From: Palsa-504 sp963767565
GTDB taxonomy: Bacteria; Actinomycetota; Actinomycetes; Streptosporangiales; Streptosporangiaceae
Assembly (NCBI GenBank): GCA_963767565.1
Contig: CAVYEG010000006.1
Coordinates: 930,001 to 994,000, forward strand
DNA length: 64,000 nucleotides
Direction of reading: 5' to 3'
Part shown: in pieces, positions 35,301 to 43,890 of the stretch
Position numbering within the stretch: position 1 is the stretch's first letter
Layout: every line of letters starts with the position of its first letter
Program-made: the position numbers and the translations under genes
The notes under the pieces: generated by a model
Seen by the model: the letters and a program-made list of their open reading frames with translations, nothing else
Databases searched by the model: none
Told to the model about the DNA's origin: nothing

Positions 35301-35653
35301 GACCCACCGGCCACGCCTCGCGGGTCGAAGGCCACCCTGATCCGGATGATCTTGCTGTCCTGGACCTGCATCCAGTTCGCCACCGGCACCGGGTCGGCCA
35401 CCTTGGTGGCCATGTCGTACCAGGTCAGCACGTCAGGTCCGGCGGTGAAGACCTTCCGGACGTCGATGCCGGTCATGACCTGGGCCAGCCCCTGCAGGCC
35501 GCGCAGGCAGTCATCGGCGCCCGTGACGTGCCCCATCGGCCCGGTGAAGTCCACGTCGTCGGCCAGCACCGAGCGCAGCCGGTCGAAGTCCCCGGCCAGC
35601 CAGGCGTCGAAGTAGGTGGCGGCCGCCTTGGCCGCGCTGTCGTCGTGGGCCAT
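35297..35653 (-). CDS. SnoaL/NTF2-like protein
   Basis: 118 residues; AGGAGG precedes the ATG at 35653. The cone-shaped NTF2 fold is visible: AATYFDAWLAGDFDRLRSVLADDVDFTGPMGHVTGADDCLRG. Members bind or isomerise small hydrophobic compounds. First gene of a two-gene unit with the MFS exporter, so it may act on or sense the exported compound. Confidence 0.8.
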   Translation of the reverse strand: MAHDDSAAKAAATYFDAWLAGDFDRLRSVLADDVDFTGPMGHVTGADDCLRGLQGLAQVMTGIDVRKVFTAGPDVLTWYDMATKVADPVPVANWMQVQDSKIIRIRVAFDPRGVAGGS

Positions 35654-35719
35654 GGTGGTGATCCCTCCTGTTCGTGTTACTGGCTTCTGCTTTCCAGCCT
35701 GCCGCGAGACATACCAGAA

Positions 35720-35738
35720 GTCCAAGAAATGATTGGAC
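35720..35738. promoter_or_regulatory. Inverted repeat in the LysR/SnoaL divergent promoter region
   Basis: GTCCAA-gaaatga-TTGGAC has perfect 6-bp arms around a 7-base AT-rich centre. A second imperfect dyad, CTAT...ATAG at 35742-35757, overlaps TAGAAT (35746-35751), a likely -10 for a near-leaderless lysR transcript. The layout fits autoregulation and activation by the LysR protein. Confidence 0.5.
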
Positions 35739-35759
35739 TAGCTATTAGAATCGATAGTT

Positions 35760-36749
35760 ATGGAGCTGAGGCAGCTCGAGTACTTCGTGGCCGTCGCGGA
35801 CGAGCGGAATTTCACCCGGGCCGCGGCAAAACTGCACGTCACGCAGCCTGGCGTGAGCGCCCAGGTCCGGCAGCTGGAACGTGAGCTGGGCCAGGAACTG
35901 CTGGACCGTTCTGGCCGGACCGTCCGGCTCACCGAGGCGGGCACCGCCGTGCTTCCGTTCGCCCGGGCCGCGCTGGGCGCGGTGAGCGGAGCGCGGCTGG
36001 CCGTGGACGAGATCTCCGGCCTGATGCGCGGCCACGTGGCGGTGGGCATGGTGGTCCAGTGCGCGTCGCTGGACATACCCGACCTGCTGGCGGGGTTCCA
36101 CCAGCGGCATCCCGGGATCGAGATCACGCTGGCCGAGGACAGTTCCGATCACCTGACCGACGGGGTCAAGGACGGGACCTACGACCTGGCCTTCATCGGC
36201 CTGGGCCCCGTGGGCCCTGTGAGCCCCTTGAGCCCCTTGAGCCCCTTGAGCCCCTTGAGCCCCGTGAGCCCTGTGGGTCCCCCGGGCCGGCCGCCGTTGG
36301 CCGGGCTGGGCCTGCAGGTCGTGACCGACGAGCCGATCGTGGCCGCGGTCGCCCCGGACAGCGACCTGGCCGGCCTCGGCTCGGTCACACTGGGCCAGAT
36401 CGCCGACCGGGCCGTGATCGCCCTGCCCGCCGGTACCGGCCTGCGGGCCTGCGTGGACGCCGCCTACGAATCCGCCGGCCGGCGGGCCCGGGTCGGGTTC
36501 GAGGCCAGCGACCCGCGCATGCTGGCCCGGCTGGCCGCCCGCGGCCTGGGGCTGGCCTACCTGCCCGCCTCCGTAGCCCGGGCGTACGGCGACGGGCTGC
36601 ACGTCATCACGGTCAGCGACCCGGAGATGCACGGCCGCCTGGCGCTCGCCTGGCGGACCGAGGCCCCGGCCAGCCCGGCCGCCCGCGCCCTGATCGCGCA
36701 CGCCCGCGCCGCGCTGCCCGAGGCGGTTTCCGGCCCCGGTTCCGGCTAG
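35760..36749 (+). CDS. LysR-family transcriptional regulator with repeat insertion
   Basis: 329 residues. The winged HTH is at about 1-60 (MELRQLEYFVAVADERNFTRAAAKLHVTQPGVSAQVRQLE). A linker helix follows, then the two-lobed effector domain (about 90-320, VAVGMVVQCASLDIPDLLAGF onward). Residues ~149-172 are a run of eight (G/S)P(V/L) triplets coded by 9-bp repeats, which normally do not occur in this family and sit in a loop of the first lobe. No ribosome binding site precedes the ATG. The last four bases overlap the convergent GNAT gene. The presumed targets are the divergent SnoaL-MFS genes. Confidence 0.92.
   Translation: MELRQLEYFVAVADERNFTRAAAKLHVTQPGVSAQVRQLERELGQELLDRSGRTVRLTEAGTAVLPFARAALGAVSGARLAVDEISGLMRGHVAVGMVVQCASLDIPDLLAGFHQRHPGIEITLAEDSSDHLTDGVKDGTYDLAFIGLGPVGPVSPLSPLSPLSPLSPVSPVGPPGRPPLAGLGLQVVTDEPIVAAVAPDSDLAGLGSVTLGQIADRAVIALPAGTGLRACVDAAYESAGRRARVGFEASDPRMLARLAARGLGLAYLPASVARAYGDGLHVITVSDPEMHGRLALAWRTEAPASPAARALIAHARAALPEAVSGPGSG
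36203..36274 (+). repeat. 9-bp tandem repeat (8 units) inside lysR
   Basis: Units are variants of GAGCCCCTT: two GGGCCC(C/T)GT, four GAGCCCCTT, then GAGCCCCGT and GAGCCCTGT. They encode GPV, GPV, four SPL, SPV, SPV. The unit length keeps the reading frame when copy number changes. Confidence 0.85.
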
Positions 36750-37294
36750 CCGCTCAGCGGGCGCCGGTAGCGGATCTCGGTGACGCCGCCCAGGTCGTCG
36801 AGCACGTGCCGGGCGCCGTCGGCGGCGAATCCGGCCCGCTCGTAGAAGCGGCGCGCGCGGGCGTTGTCCTGCAGGACCCACAGCGTGATGCTCGTGTACC
36901 CGGCGGCCACTACCCTGGCCAGGGACCGGTCCATGAGCGCCCGCCCGGTGCCGGTGGACCACCAGTCCGGATGGACGTACAGCGCGTACAGTTCGGCCAC
37001 CTGGCCGTCGGCGCCCGCTGCGGTCTGCGGATGCGGCCAGGGGGCTTCGAGCACGTCCTGTTCTGGCCCGAAGGACGCATAGCCGACGATGGCGGGGACG
37101 CCGACCGCGGCGATCATGCGCTGCCAGGGCCGGGTCCTGAACGACTGCCGGATCCTGGCGCCGCCGTCGGGCGCGGTCACCCGGTCGATGACCTGGCGGC
37201 TGATGATGCCCTGGTAGGCGGCGAGCCAGCTCTCCCGCTGCACAGCCGCGATCTGCGCCGCGTCCGCCGGGGAGGCGGACCGGATCACCACCAC
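36746..37294 (-). CDS. GNAT-family N-acetyltransferase
   Basis: 182 residues. The acetyl-CoA loop lies in the QVAELYALYVHPDWWSTGTGRALMDRSL stretch (motif A, about 92-120), and ITLWVLQDNARARRFYERAGF is the usual motif B. The N-terminus IRSASPADAAQIAAVQRESW is typical. Substrate unknown. The stop codons of this gene and lysR overlap in CTAG, and the gene starts 10 bases from the pucR stop. Confidence 0.88.
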   Translation of the reverse strand: MVVIRSASPADAAQIAAVQRESWLAAYQGIISRQVIDRVTAPDGGARIRQSFRTRPWQRMIAAVGVPAIVGYASFGPEQDVLEAPWPHPQTAAGADGQVAELYALYVHPDWWSTGTGRALMDRSLARVVAAGYTSITLWVLQDNARARRFYERAGFAADGARHVLDDLGGVTEIRYRRPLSG

Positions 37295-37303
37295 CCGGAC
37301 ACG

Positions 37304-38980
37304 CTAGCGAATGCGCATCGCGAGGAAGAAATCTACCTGGTCATCGAGCGAAGACAGGTCGCGCCCGGTGAGCTCCTCGATCCGCCTGATCCGGTACCGC
37401 ACCGTGTTGACGTGCACGTACATCCTGGCCGCGCAGGCGTTCCACGAACCCGAGCAGGCCAGGAACTCGCGCAGGGTGGACAGCAGCTCGGCCCGGTGCC
37501 GTTCGTCGTAGGCCAGCAGCGGCCCGAGCAGCCGCTCGCGGAAGGAGCGCAGCACGGCGCCTGGCACGCTGGCCATGAGGAGCTCATGCGAGGCGACCTC
37601 ATCGCTGGTGACTACCGACACGGCGGCCGGCGCGGGTCCGCTGGCACGGAGCTCGGCCAGCCGCCGCGCGCTCTCCGCTTCGTGCAGCGCGCCCGCCAGG
37701 GCGGCCACGCCGGCGGCGGGGGCGCTGATCCCGATGGTGAGCCTGATGCGGGCCCGGTCGGACTCCACGACGGGCTGGCGGCCGCGCAGCCAGGCGGCGA
37801 GTGCCCGCGCCGCGCCGGGAACCGCCGCCGGTCCGGCAGGGTCGGGAGCGGGGCCGGCGGCCGCCTCCGGGTCCGGCCCGCCCGCGGCCTGAGCCGGGAG
37901 CGGGATGAGGACCACGGTCTGGTCGCCGTGCGGCGCGGCCACGGCCCCCTCGGCGTGCGGTATGACGAGTTCCTCGGCCAGATCGGTGCGCCATCGGTCG
38001 GCGTTCGGGCCGGCCATCCGGTCCGCCTCGGCGCACATCGCGGCCACCAGGTAGCTCCCGTCCGGCGACAGCCCGGCGGCCCGCATCACTGAGGCGATCT
38101 CGCCCAGAGCGCCCCCTTCGCCGGTTTCTGATCCGAGCAGCGTCACGATCGCCTCGGCCAGCCTGCGGTCCCCGGCGCGCCCGGCGTCCAGCCTGGCCCG
38201 CTCCAGCGCGGCGTCCGCGGCCAGCTCGGCCACGGACTCGCGCGGCTCGGGCGCCCAGTCCTGCTCGTTCCCCGCGCAGGCCAGGAACCAGCTGGTGATC
38301 CTGGGTTCGCCGCCCACCCCGAACAGCGAGTACTTCCCGTCCCGGCCCGCCGTGCCATGCTGACCGGTCATCCGCACGGTGGCCGGCAGCCGGTCGATCT
38401 TGAGGTATTCGGCGGCCAGCCGCCCGGCCAGCGGCTCGGGCAGGGCCGTCCCGGTACCGCCCAGCACCCGGCCCAGGCCGGTCAGCAGCCAGCTTCCTGT
38501 CCCGATCTCGCGGCCCATCAGCCGGAACATCGCGTCCAGGCCCGCGCCCTCGGCCACCGCCGACAGCAGCAGCCGGCGCCGCCCGAGGACCCTGGTCATG
38601 GCCGATGCCCGGTCCCCGTTCAGCCGCCGCGCCACTTCCTCGGTGATGGCCGCGAACGAGGTCTCGGCGGGCACTGCGAGCAGGGTGACGCCGTGCCGCT
38701 TGCAGGCCTCGATCAGCTCGGGCGGCACCTCACCCAGTGCCTCCCCGGCGCCGAGCGTCCACGCTCCCGCGTTGACCAGGGTCCTGACGAACAGGTCGGC
38801 GTCTCCGGGCTCCCGGCACCAGATCATGCCGGTCAGCACCAGGTCGCCCGGTGTCAGGTAGCGGCTGGGATCGGGCAGGTCGGTGGTGAACACGTGCGTG
38901 ATCACGCGGTCGGCGCCCGCGACGTCGGTCAGGAGCCTGAGCCCCAGGCCGGGGACGTCGAGCAAGTCCCGTACTCGCAA
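37304..38980 (-). CDS. pucR: PucR-family purine-catabolism regulator
   Basis: 558 residues from a TTG at 38980, supported by a near-perfect AGGAGGTGATC seven bases upstream. The N-terminal PucR domain (about 1-125) starts RVRDLLDVPGLGLRLLTD with PGDLVLTGMIW. A variable middle contains Pro/Ala/Gly-rich inserts. The C-terminal HTH (about 500-555) reads LLSTLREFLACSGSWNACAARMYVHVNTVRYRIRRIEELTGRDL. It is divergent from the purine catabolic genes with 147 bases between, so it most likely activates or represses that operon in response to a purine metabolite. The gap contains CGCTTATTTAGCG, a possible half of an operator. Confidence 0.9.
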   Translation of the reverse strand: MRVRDLLDVPGLGLRLLTDVAGADRVITHVFTTDLPDPSRYLTPGDLVLTGMIWCREPGDADLFVRTLVNAGAWTLGAGEALGEVPPELIEACKRHGVTLLAVPAETSFAAITEEVARRLNGDRASAMTRVLGRRRLLLSAVAEGAGLDAMFRLMGREIGTGSWLLTGLGRVLGGTGTALPEPLAGRLAAEYLKIDRLPATVRMTGQHGTAGRDGKYSLFGVGGEPRITSWFLACAGNEQDWAPEPRESVAELAADAALERARLDAGRAGDRRLAEAIVTLLGSETGEGGALGEIASVMRAAGLSPDGSYLVAAMCAEADRMAGPNADRWRTDLAEELVIPHAEGAVAAPHGDQTVVLIPLPAQAAGGPDPEAAAGPAPDPAGPAAVPGAARALAAWLRGRQPVVESDRARIRLTIGISAPAAGVAALAGALHEAESARRLAELRASGPAPAAVSVVTSDEVASHELLMASVPGAVLRSFRERLLGPLLAYDERHRAELLSTLREFLACSGSWNACAARMYVHVNTVRYRIRRIEELTGRDLSSLDDQVDFFLAMRIR

Positions 38981-39127
38981 GGGATCACCTCCTGGTGACC
39001 AGCCCCTAACACACGCCCATGCCATCGCTTATTTAGCGAAAGCTACAAAACAGCTGGAGTCAGATTACCGGCTATTGATTCGCGAAGGCGTCTACCCGCT
39101 CGCCGCGCGGGCTGATTTGATGGCCGC

Positions 39128-39640
39128 ATGGCGAACCCCGGTGACCAGGTTTCCGCTCCGGCGTCCCTCGAGGCCTTCAACGCCGCCGCGGTGCCGGACG
39201 CCGAGCGTGAGATGCTCGCCTGCTGCGCGTCCCGGACGTTCGCTGCGGCCATCGCCGGGGGGCGTCCTTACCGTGACCCGGAGGCGCTGCGGGCCGCGGT
39301 AGACGCCGCCTTTGCGGGGTTGAGCTGGGACGACATCCTCGAGAGCCTGAGCGGGCATCCCCGGATCGGGGACCGCGCCACGGGCGTGTCGGCGGCCGAG
39401 CAGTCCGGCGCCGCCAGCGCCACCGACCAGGTGCGGCAGGCCCTGGCCGAGGGGAACCGCGCCTACGAGAAGCGTTTCGACCACGTCTTCCTGATCTGCG
39501 CCAGCGGCCGTTCCGGCCAGGAAATGCTGGACCAGCTCCGGGCCCGGCTGTGCAACGACCCGGAGACCGAACGGGCCGTGGTGCGCGAGGAACTGCGCAA
39601 GATCACCCAGCTGCGGCTGACGAAGCTGCTGAGCCCGTGA
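39128..39640 (+). CDS. OHCU decarboxylase (2-oxo-4-hydroxy-4-carboxy-5-ureidoimidazoline decarboxylase)
   Basis: 170 residues. It makes S-allantoin from OHCU, the last step of urate oxidation. Recognisable parts are EAFNAAAVPDAEREMLACCASRTFAAAI, SGHPRIGDR (catalytic His in HPRIG) and EGNRAYEKRFDHVFLICASGRSG, followed by the RL-N-D-P-E-T-E and ITQLRLTKLL C-terminus. First gene of the purine operon. Usually hydroxyisourate hydrolase and uricase genes accompany it, but none follows here. Confidence 0.92.
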   Translation: MANPGDQVSAPASLEAFNAAAVPDAEREMLACCASRTFAAAIAGGRPYRDPEALRAAVDAAFAGLSWDDILESLSGHPRIGDRATGVSAAEQSGAASATDQVRQALAEGNRAYEKRFDHVFLICASGRSGQEMLDQLRARLCNDPETERAVVREELRKITQLRLTKLLSP

Positions 39641-41157
39641 CGGCCCGGGGGCCCCTGGGGGCCGGGCCGCTGGTGATCGAGAACTGCGCGATCGCCACCA
39701 TGGACGGCGCGCGGCACGACGACAGCGGAACCGAGTACCGCAGCGGCCACATCGCCGTGGCCGACGGCCGGATCACCGCGGTGGGCGAGGGTCCGCCCCC
39801 CGCCGAGCTCATGGCCGGAACCCTGACCGGAGCCCCGACCGGAGCCCTGGCCGGGGCCCGCCGGGTGGACGGCACCGGCTGCCTGGCTACGCCGGGTCTG
39901 GTCAATACCCATCACCACCTGTACCAGTGGCTCACCCAGGGCCGGGCCCAGCAATCCGTCTTGTTCGACTGGCTCACCGAGCTGTACCCGGTCTGGGCCA
40001 GGATCGATCCCGGCCAGGTACATGCGGCGGCGACCGCGGGCCTGGCCTGGCTGGCCCTGTCCGGCTGCTGCACCAGCACCGACCACCACTACATCTTCCC
40101 GCCGCGGGGCAGCCGGGATCCGGGCCGCAGGTGGGCGGACGCGCTCGAGGCCGAGGTCGCCGCCGCGGCGTCCGTCGGGCTGCGTTTCCACCCCTGCCGG
40201 GGCTCGATGGACCTGGGCCGGTCCGCGGGCGGGCTGCCGCCCGACGAGATCGTGGAGGACCCGGACACCGCGCTGGCCGCGGCGGCCGAGGCGGTGCGCC
40301 GGTTCCACGACCCCTCCCCCGGCGCCATGGTGCGGGTGGCCGTGGCCCCGTGCTCGCCGTTCTCGGTCAGCGCCCGGCTCATGCGCGAGACCGCCGAGCT
40401 AGCCCGCGGGCTCGGCATCAGGATGCACACCCACCTGGCCGAGACCCGGGAGGAAGACGACTACTGCCGCCAGACCACGGGCCGCACTCCCGCCGAATAC
40501 GCCGACGACCTCGGCTGGCTCGGCGAGGACGTCTGGCTCGCGCACTGCGTGCACCTCGACGAGGCGGCGGTGAACCGGTTCGCGGCGACCGGCACCGCGG
40601 TGGCGCACTGCCCGACCTCGAACGCGCGGCTGGGCGCGGGCATCGCTCCGGTCCGCCAGCTGCTGCAGGCCGGCGCGCCGGTCGGCCTCGGCGTCGACGG
40701 GGCCGCCTCGAGCGAGGGCACGTCGCTGGCCGGTGAACTGCACCAGGCGCTGCTCGTGGCCCGGCTCAGGGACGCCAGCGGGCCTGCCGCGCTGACCGCA
40801 CGCCAGGCGCTGTGGCTCGGCACCCGGGGCGGGGCCCGGTGCCTGGGCCGGTCGGACGAGATCGGCGCGCTACGGCCCGGGATGCTGGCCGACATCGCGC
40901 TGTGGCGGGTGAACACGCTGGCCCACGACGCTACCGCGAGCGGACCGGGCGGGGACGCGGGCGGACCGGGCGCTGCCGGGAGCGGATCTGGCGGGGACCC
41001 CGTAGCTGCGCTCGTGCTCGGGCCGGCCGCGCCGCTCGAACTGCTGCTGGTCGGCGGCGCGCCCGTAGTCGAGCACGGTGAGCTCCGTACCGTGGATGCG
41101 GTCGCGGCGACCCGCGATGTGCGGGCCGCGCGGCGTCGGCTGCAGGCTGGCGTCTGA
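39637..41157 (+). CDS. 8-oxoguanine deaminase (amidohydrolase superfamily)
   Basis: 506 residues from the GTG that overlaps the previous stop (GTGA). It would convert 8-oxoguanine to urate, feeding the catabolic route. Metal ligands are in NTHHHLYQWLTQG, the substrate-specific loop is SGCCTSTDHHYIFPPRG, further ligands are in MHTHLAET and AHCVHLDE, and the catalytic Asp is in GLGVDGAASSEG. A Gly/Ala/Ser-rich repeat insertion (about 430-450) and EPLTGAPTGALAGAR near residue 70 are species-specific. The subgroup assignment within the ATZ/TRZ family is fairly sure because of the TDHHY loop. Confidence 0.88.
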   Translation: MTARGPLGAGPLVIENCAIATMDGARHDDSGTEYRSGHIAVADGRITAVGEGPPPAELMAGTLTGAPTGALAGARRVDGTGCLATPGLVNTHHHLYQWLTQGRAQQSVLFDWLTELYPVWARIDPGQVHAAATAGLAWLALSGCCTSTDHHYIFPPRGSRDPGRRWADALEAEVAAAASVGLRFHPCRGSMDLGRSAGGLPPDEIVEDPDTALAAAAEAVRRFHDPSPGAMVRVAVAPCSPFSVSARLMRETAELARGLGIRMHTHLAETREEDDYCRQTTGRTPAEYADDLGWLGEDVWLAHCVHLDEAAVNRFAATGTAVAHCPTSNARLGAGIAPVRQLLQAGAPVGLGVDGAASSEGTSLAGELHQALLVARLRDASGPAALTARQALWLGTRGGARCLGRSDEIGALRPGMLADIALWRVNTLAHDATASGPGGDAGGPGAAGSGSGGDPVAALVLGPAAPLELLLVGGAPVVEHGELRTVDAVAATRDVRAARRRLQAGV

Positions 41158-41316
41158 CCGAGACGGCCAGCCCGGGCCGCTGCTGGTGGACCCGCCGGAG
41201 CTTGACGCCAGGCATCGCGCCCGCCGGGCCCTGGCATGGTGAGAGACTGGCGGCGTGCTGACCTACGGCCCCCCGCTCATGGTGCTGACGGTCATCGAGT
41301 CGATGTCTGGGGAAAC

Positions 41317-42642
41317 ATGAGGTACGACCTGGTCGTCCGGTCCCGGCGGGCGGTGCTGCCCGAGGGCACGCGGCCGGCGGCGGTCGCGGTCAGCGGACCG
41401 GCTATCGCCGCCATCGTGGGCTACGGCGAGCGGCTGGAAGCCAGCCAGGATGTCGACCTGGGCGACCTGGCCCTGCTGCCCGGCCTGGTCGACACCCATG
41501 TGCACGTCAACGAGCCGGGCCGGACCGACTGGGAGGGGTTCGCGACCGCCACCCGCGCGGCCGCGGCGGGCGGGGTGACCACCATCTGTGACATGCCGCT
41601 GAACTCGCTGCCGCCCACGGTGTCGGTGGCGGCGCTGGCGGACAAGCGCGCCGCGGCGGCCGGGAAGTGCTGGGTCGACGTGGCGTTCTGGGGCGGCGCG
41701 GTGCCGGGGAACGCGGCCGAGCTCGGGCCGTTGCACGAGGCCGGGGTGGTCGGCTTCAAGTGCTTCCTGATTGACTCCGGGGTGCCCGAGTTCCCGCCGC
41801 TTGAGGTGGCCGAGCTGCGGTCGGTACTCGCCTCGCTGGCCGCGCTTGACGCCCTGCTGATCGTGCACGCCGAGGACGCGGCCGAGATCAAGCCCGCATC
41901 CGGCCGTGACTACGGCTCGTTCCTGGCATCCCGGCCGCCGGTCTCCGAACGGCGCGCCATCGAGAAGGTCATCTCGGCCGCGGCCGCGACCGGTGCCCGG
42001 GCGCACATCGTGCACCTGTCCGCAGCTGAGTGCGTGGCCATGATCGCGGGCGCCAAGGCCGCAGGCATCAGGCTGACCGCCGAGACCTGCCCGCACTACC
42101 TGTACTTCGCGGCCGAGCAGGTGCCCGACGGCGCCACCGAGTTCAAGTGCTGCCCGCCGGTCAGGGACGCGATCAACCGGGAGGCGCTGTGGCGGGGCCT
42201 GGAGGCCGGGGTCATCGACTGCGTCGTATCCGACCACTCCCCCTGCCCGCCGGAGCTCAAGGCTCCGGACACGGGAGACTTCGGTCAGGCCTGGGGCGGC
42301 ATCGCGTCGCTGCAGCTCGGCCTGTCCGCGGTGTGGACCGTGGCCCGGCGGCGGGGCCGCACCCTGGACGACGTGGCCCGGTGGATGGCTGCGGCCCCGG
42401 CTGCGCTGGCCGGATTGCCGGCCAAGGGGCGGCTGGCGCCCGGATGCGATGCCGACCTGGTGGCCTTCCACCCGGACGAGGCCTACACGGTGGGCCCGGC
42501 CCGGCTGTGGCACCGGCACCAGGTCACGCCCTACGCGGGGCGAACGCTGACCGGTCTGGTGCGGCAGACGTGGCTGCGCGGTACGCCGTTGCTTGAAGGT
42601 GCCAGTGAAGCGCCAGTTGGATGGCTGCAAAAACGGGGATGA
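41317..42642 (+). CDS. allB: Allantoinase
   Basis: 441 residues. Opens the allantoin ring to allantoate. GGGGAAAC precedes the ATG at 41317. Metal ligands are DTHVHVNEPGRTDWEGF (HxH near 60), VVGFKCFLIDSGV (carboxylated Lys), IVHAEDA, and AHIVHLSAAE; the catalytic Asp lies in CVVSDHSPCPPELK. The TETCPHYLYF stretch is diagnostic of allantoinase versus hydantoinase. It lies 159 bases after the deaminase gene, a stretch without another gene, so it may have its own promoter. Confidence 0.95.
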   Translation: MRYDLVVRSRRAVLPEGTRPAAVAVSGPAIAAIVGYGERLEASQDVDLGDLALLPGLVDTHVHVNEPGRTDWEGFATATRAAAAGGVTTICDMPLNSLPPTVSVAALADKRAAAAGKCWVDVAFWGGAVPGNAAELGPLHEAGVVGFKCFLIDSGVPEFPPLEVAELRSVLASLAALDALLIVHAEDAAEIKPASGRDYGSFLASRPPVSERRAIEKVISAAAATGARAHIVHLSAAECVAMIAGAKAAGIRLTAETCPHYLYFAAEQVPDGATEFKCCPPVRDAINREALWRGLEAGVIDCVVSDHSPCPPELKAPDTGDFGQAWGGIASLQLGLSAVWTVARRRGRTLDDVARWMAAAPAALAGLPAKGRLAPGCDADLVAFHPDEAYTVGPARLWHRHQVTPYAGRTLTGLVRQTWLRGTPLLEGASEAPVGWLQKRG

Positions 42643-42649
42643 ACCGTCC

Positions 42650-43693
42650 ATGGACGATCAGCTTCTGCCCGAGTTGCTCCGGTTGCGCGGATCGGTCGTG
42701 GCCGCCAGTGACGAGTTCTACGCCGCCAAGGAAAACCTGGTCAAGCCGAACGCGCCGGTGTTCGTGCCCGAGACGTTCGACGCCAAGGGCCAGGTCTACG
42801 ACGGGTGGGAGACCAGGCGGCGCCGCGGGCCGGGCGGAGCGCTGCCCGACCACGCGGCCCGGGACTGGGTGACCGTCCGCCTCGGCGTGCCCGGCGTGGT
42901 GCGCTCGATCGTGGTGGACACCGCGTTCTTCACCGGCAATTACCCGCAGGCCTGTTCGGCAGACGGGTGCTCGGTCAGCGGCTATCCCTCGGCCGAGGAT
43001 CTCGCCGCCGACCCGGGCCCGTGGCAGGAGATCGTGCCCCGCGCCCTGGTGACCGGCGACTCCCGGCACGCGTTCAAGGTCAACTCGGGCCGCCGCTTTA
43101 CGCACATCAGGCTGAACATCTTCCCGGACGGCGGCGTGGCCCGGCTGCACGTGCACGGCGAGGTGGTGCCCGATCCGGCACTGCTGAACGGCCTGACCGT
43201 CGACCTGGGGGCGCTGGAGAACGGCGCCGACATCGTGGCGCGCAGCGACCAGTTCTACTCCTCGCCGCGCAACGTCATCTCCCCCGGCCTGTCCCGGGTG
43301 ATGGGCGAGGGCTGGGAGACCCGCAGGCGCCGCCGGGCCGGGCACGAGTGGCTGGTCGTCCGGCTGGCCGGTCGCGGCGTCGTCGACCTGGCCGAGATCG
43401 ACACGTCCTGGTACCGGGGCAACCAGCCGGAAAGTGCCTCGCTGCAGACGCTGGACGCCACGGACCCGGCGACCGGCGGATCGCTGACCAACGAGCGCGC
43501 CTGGCGTGACCTGCTGCCCCAGACGAAGCTGCTGCCCGACACCCCGCACCGGTTCCGGATCCGTGGCCAGCCGGCCACCCACGTCCGGCTCAACATCTTC
43601 CCCGACGGCGGCGTAGCCCGGCTTCGCCTGTACGGATCGCTGACCGAGGACGGCCTGGCCGCCGTCCAGCGGCGCTGGGACCAGACCGCCTGA
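42650..43693 (+). CDS. alc: Allantoicase
   Basis: 347 residues, starting eight bases after allB. Hydrolyses allantoate to ureidoglycolate and urea. The protein is a duplicated jelly-roll: the first repeat has SVVAASDEFYAAKENLVKP, GWETRRRRGPG, FFTGNYPQ and HIRLNIFPDGGVARLHVHGE; the second has IVARSDQFYSSPRNVISPG, GWETRRRRRAGHEW, SWYRGNQPE and HVRLNIFPDGGVARLRLYG. Final gene of the purine operon; a strong hairpin follows at 43802-43842. Confidence 0.96.
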   Translation: MDDQLLPELLRLRGSVVAASDEFYAAKENLVKPNAPVFVPETFDAKGQVYDGWETRRRRGPGGALPDHAARDWVTVRLGVPGVVRSIVVDTAFFTGNYPQACSADGCSVSGYPSAEDLAADPGPWQEIVPRALVTGDSRHAFKVNSGRRFTHIRLNIFPDGGVARLHVHGEVVPDPALLNGLTVDLGALENGADIVARSDQFYSSPRNVISPGLSRVMGEGWETRRRRRAGHEWLVVRLAGRGVVDLAEIDTSWYRGNQPESASLQTLDATDPATGGSLTNERAWRDLLPQTKLLPDTPHRFRIRGQPATHVRLNIFPDGGVARLRLYGSLTEDGLAAVQRRWDQTA

Positions 43694-43801
43694 CGGCAAG
43701 ATGCCCTCGACCCGGGCCCGGACAGCGCGGGAACCTTGCGCACCTGGCCCGCGAGCCCCATCCGCCCCTGCCGTGACCGCGCCTTTCCATGGTCAAAATA
43801 G

Positions 43802-43842
43802 CGTGGGCCGTTACCACCCTCTAGGGGTGGTAACGGCCCACG
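43802..43842. terminator. Strong bidirectional hairpin terminator
   Basis: A perfect 18-bp stem, CGTGGGCCGTTACCACCC (43802-43819), loop TCTAG and exact complement (43825-43842). It lies between the convergent ends of alc (43693) and the Zn-ribbon repeat protein gene (43891). No T tract follows, as usual in GC-rich actinobacteria. Confidence 0.8.
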
Positions 43843-43890
43843 ATGATGGCGGGAGCGGCCGGGCTGCCGCCGGATGGCGGTCCTGCTTTG

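Noticed and set aside
43802..43842. 18-bp inverted repeat as a transposon end or attachment site
   Set aside because: It lies exactly between two convergent stops with a 5-base loop, has no duplicate or transposase nearby, and fits a bidirectional terminator.
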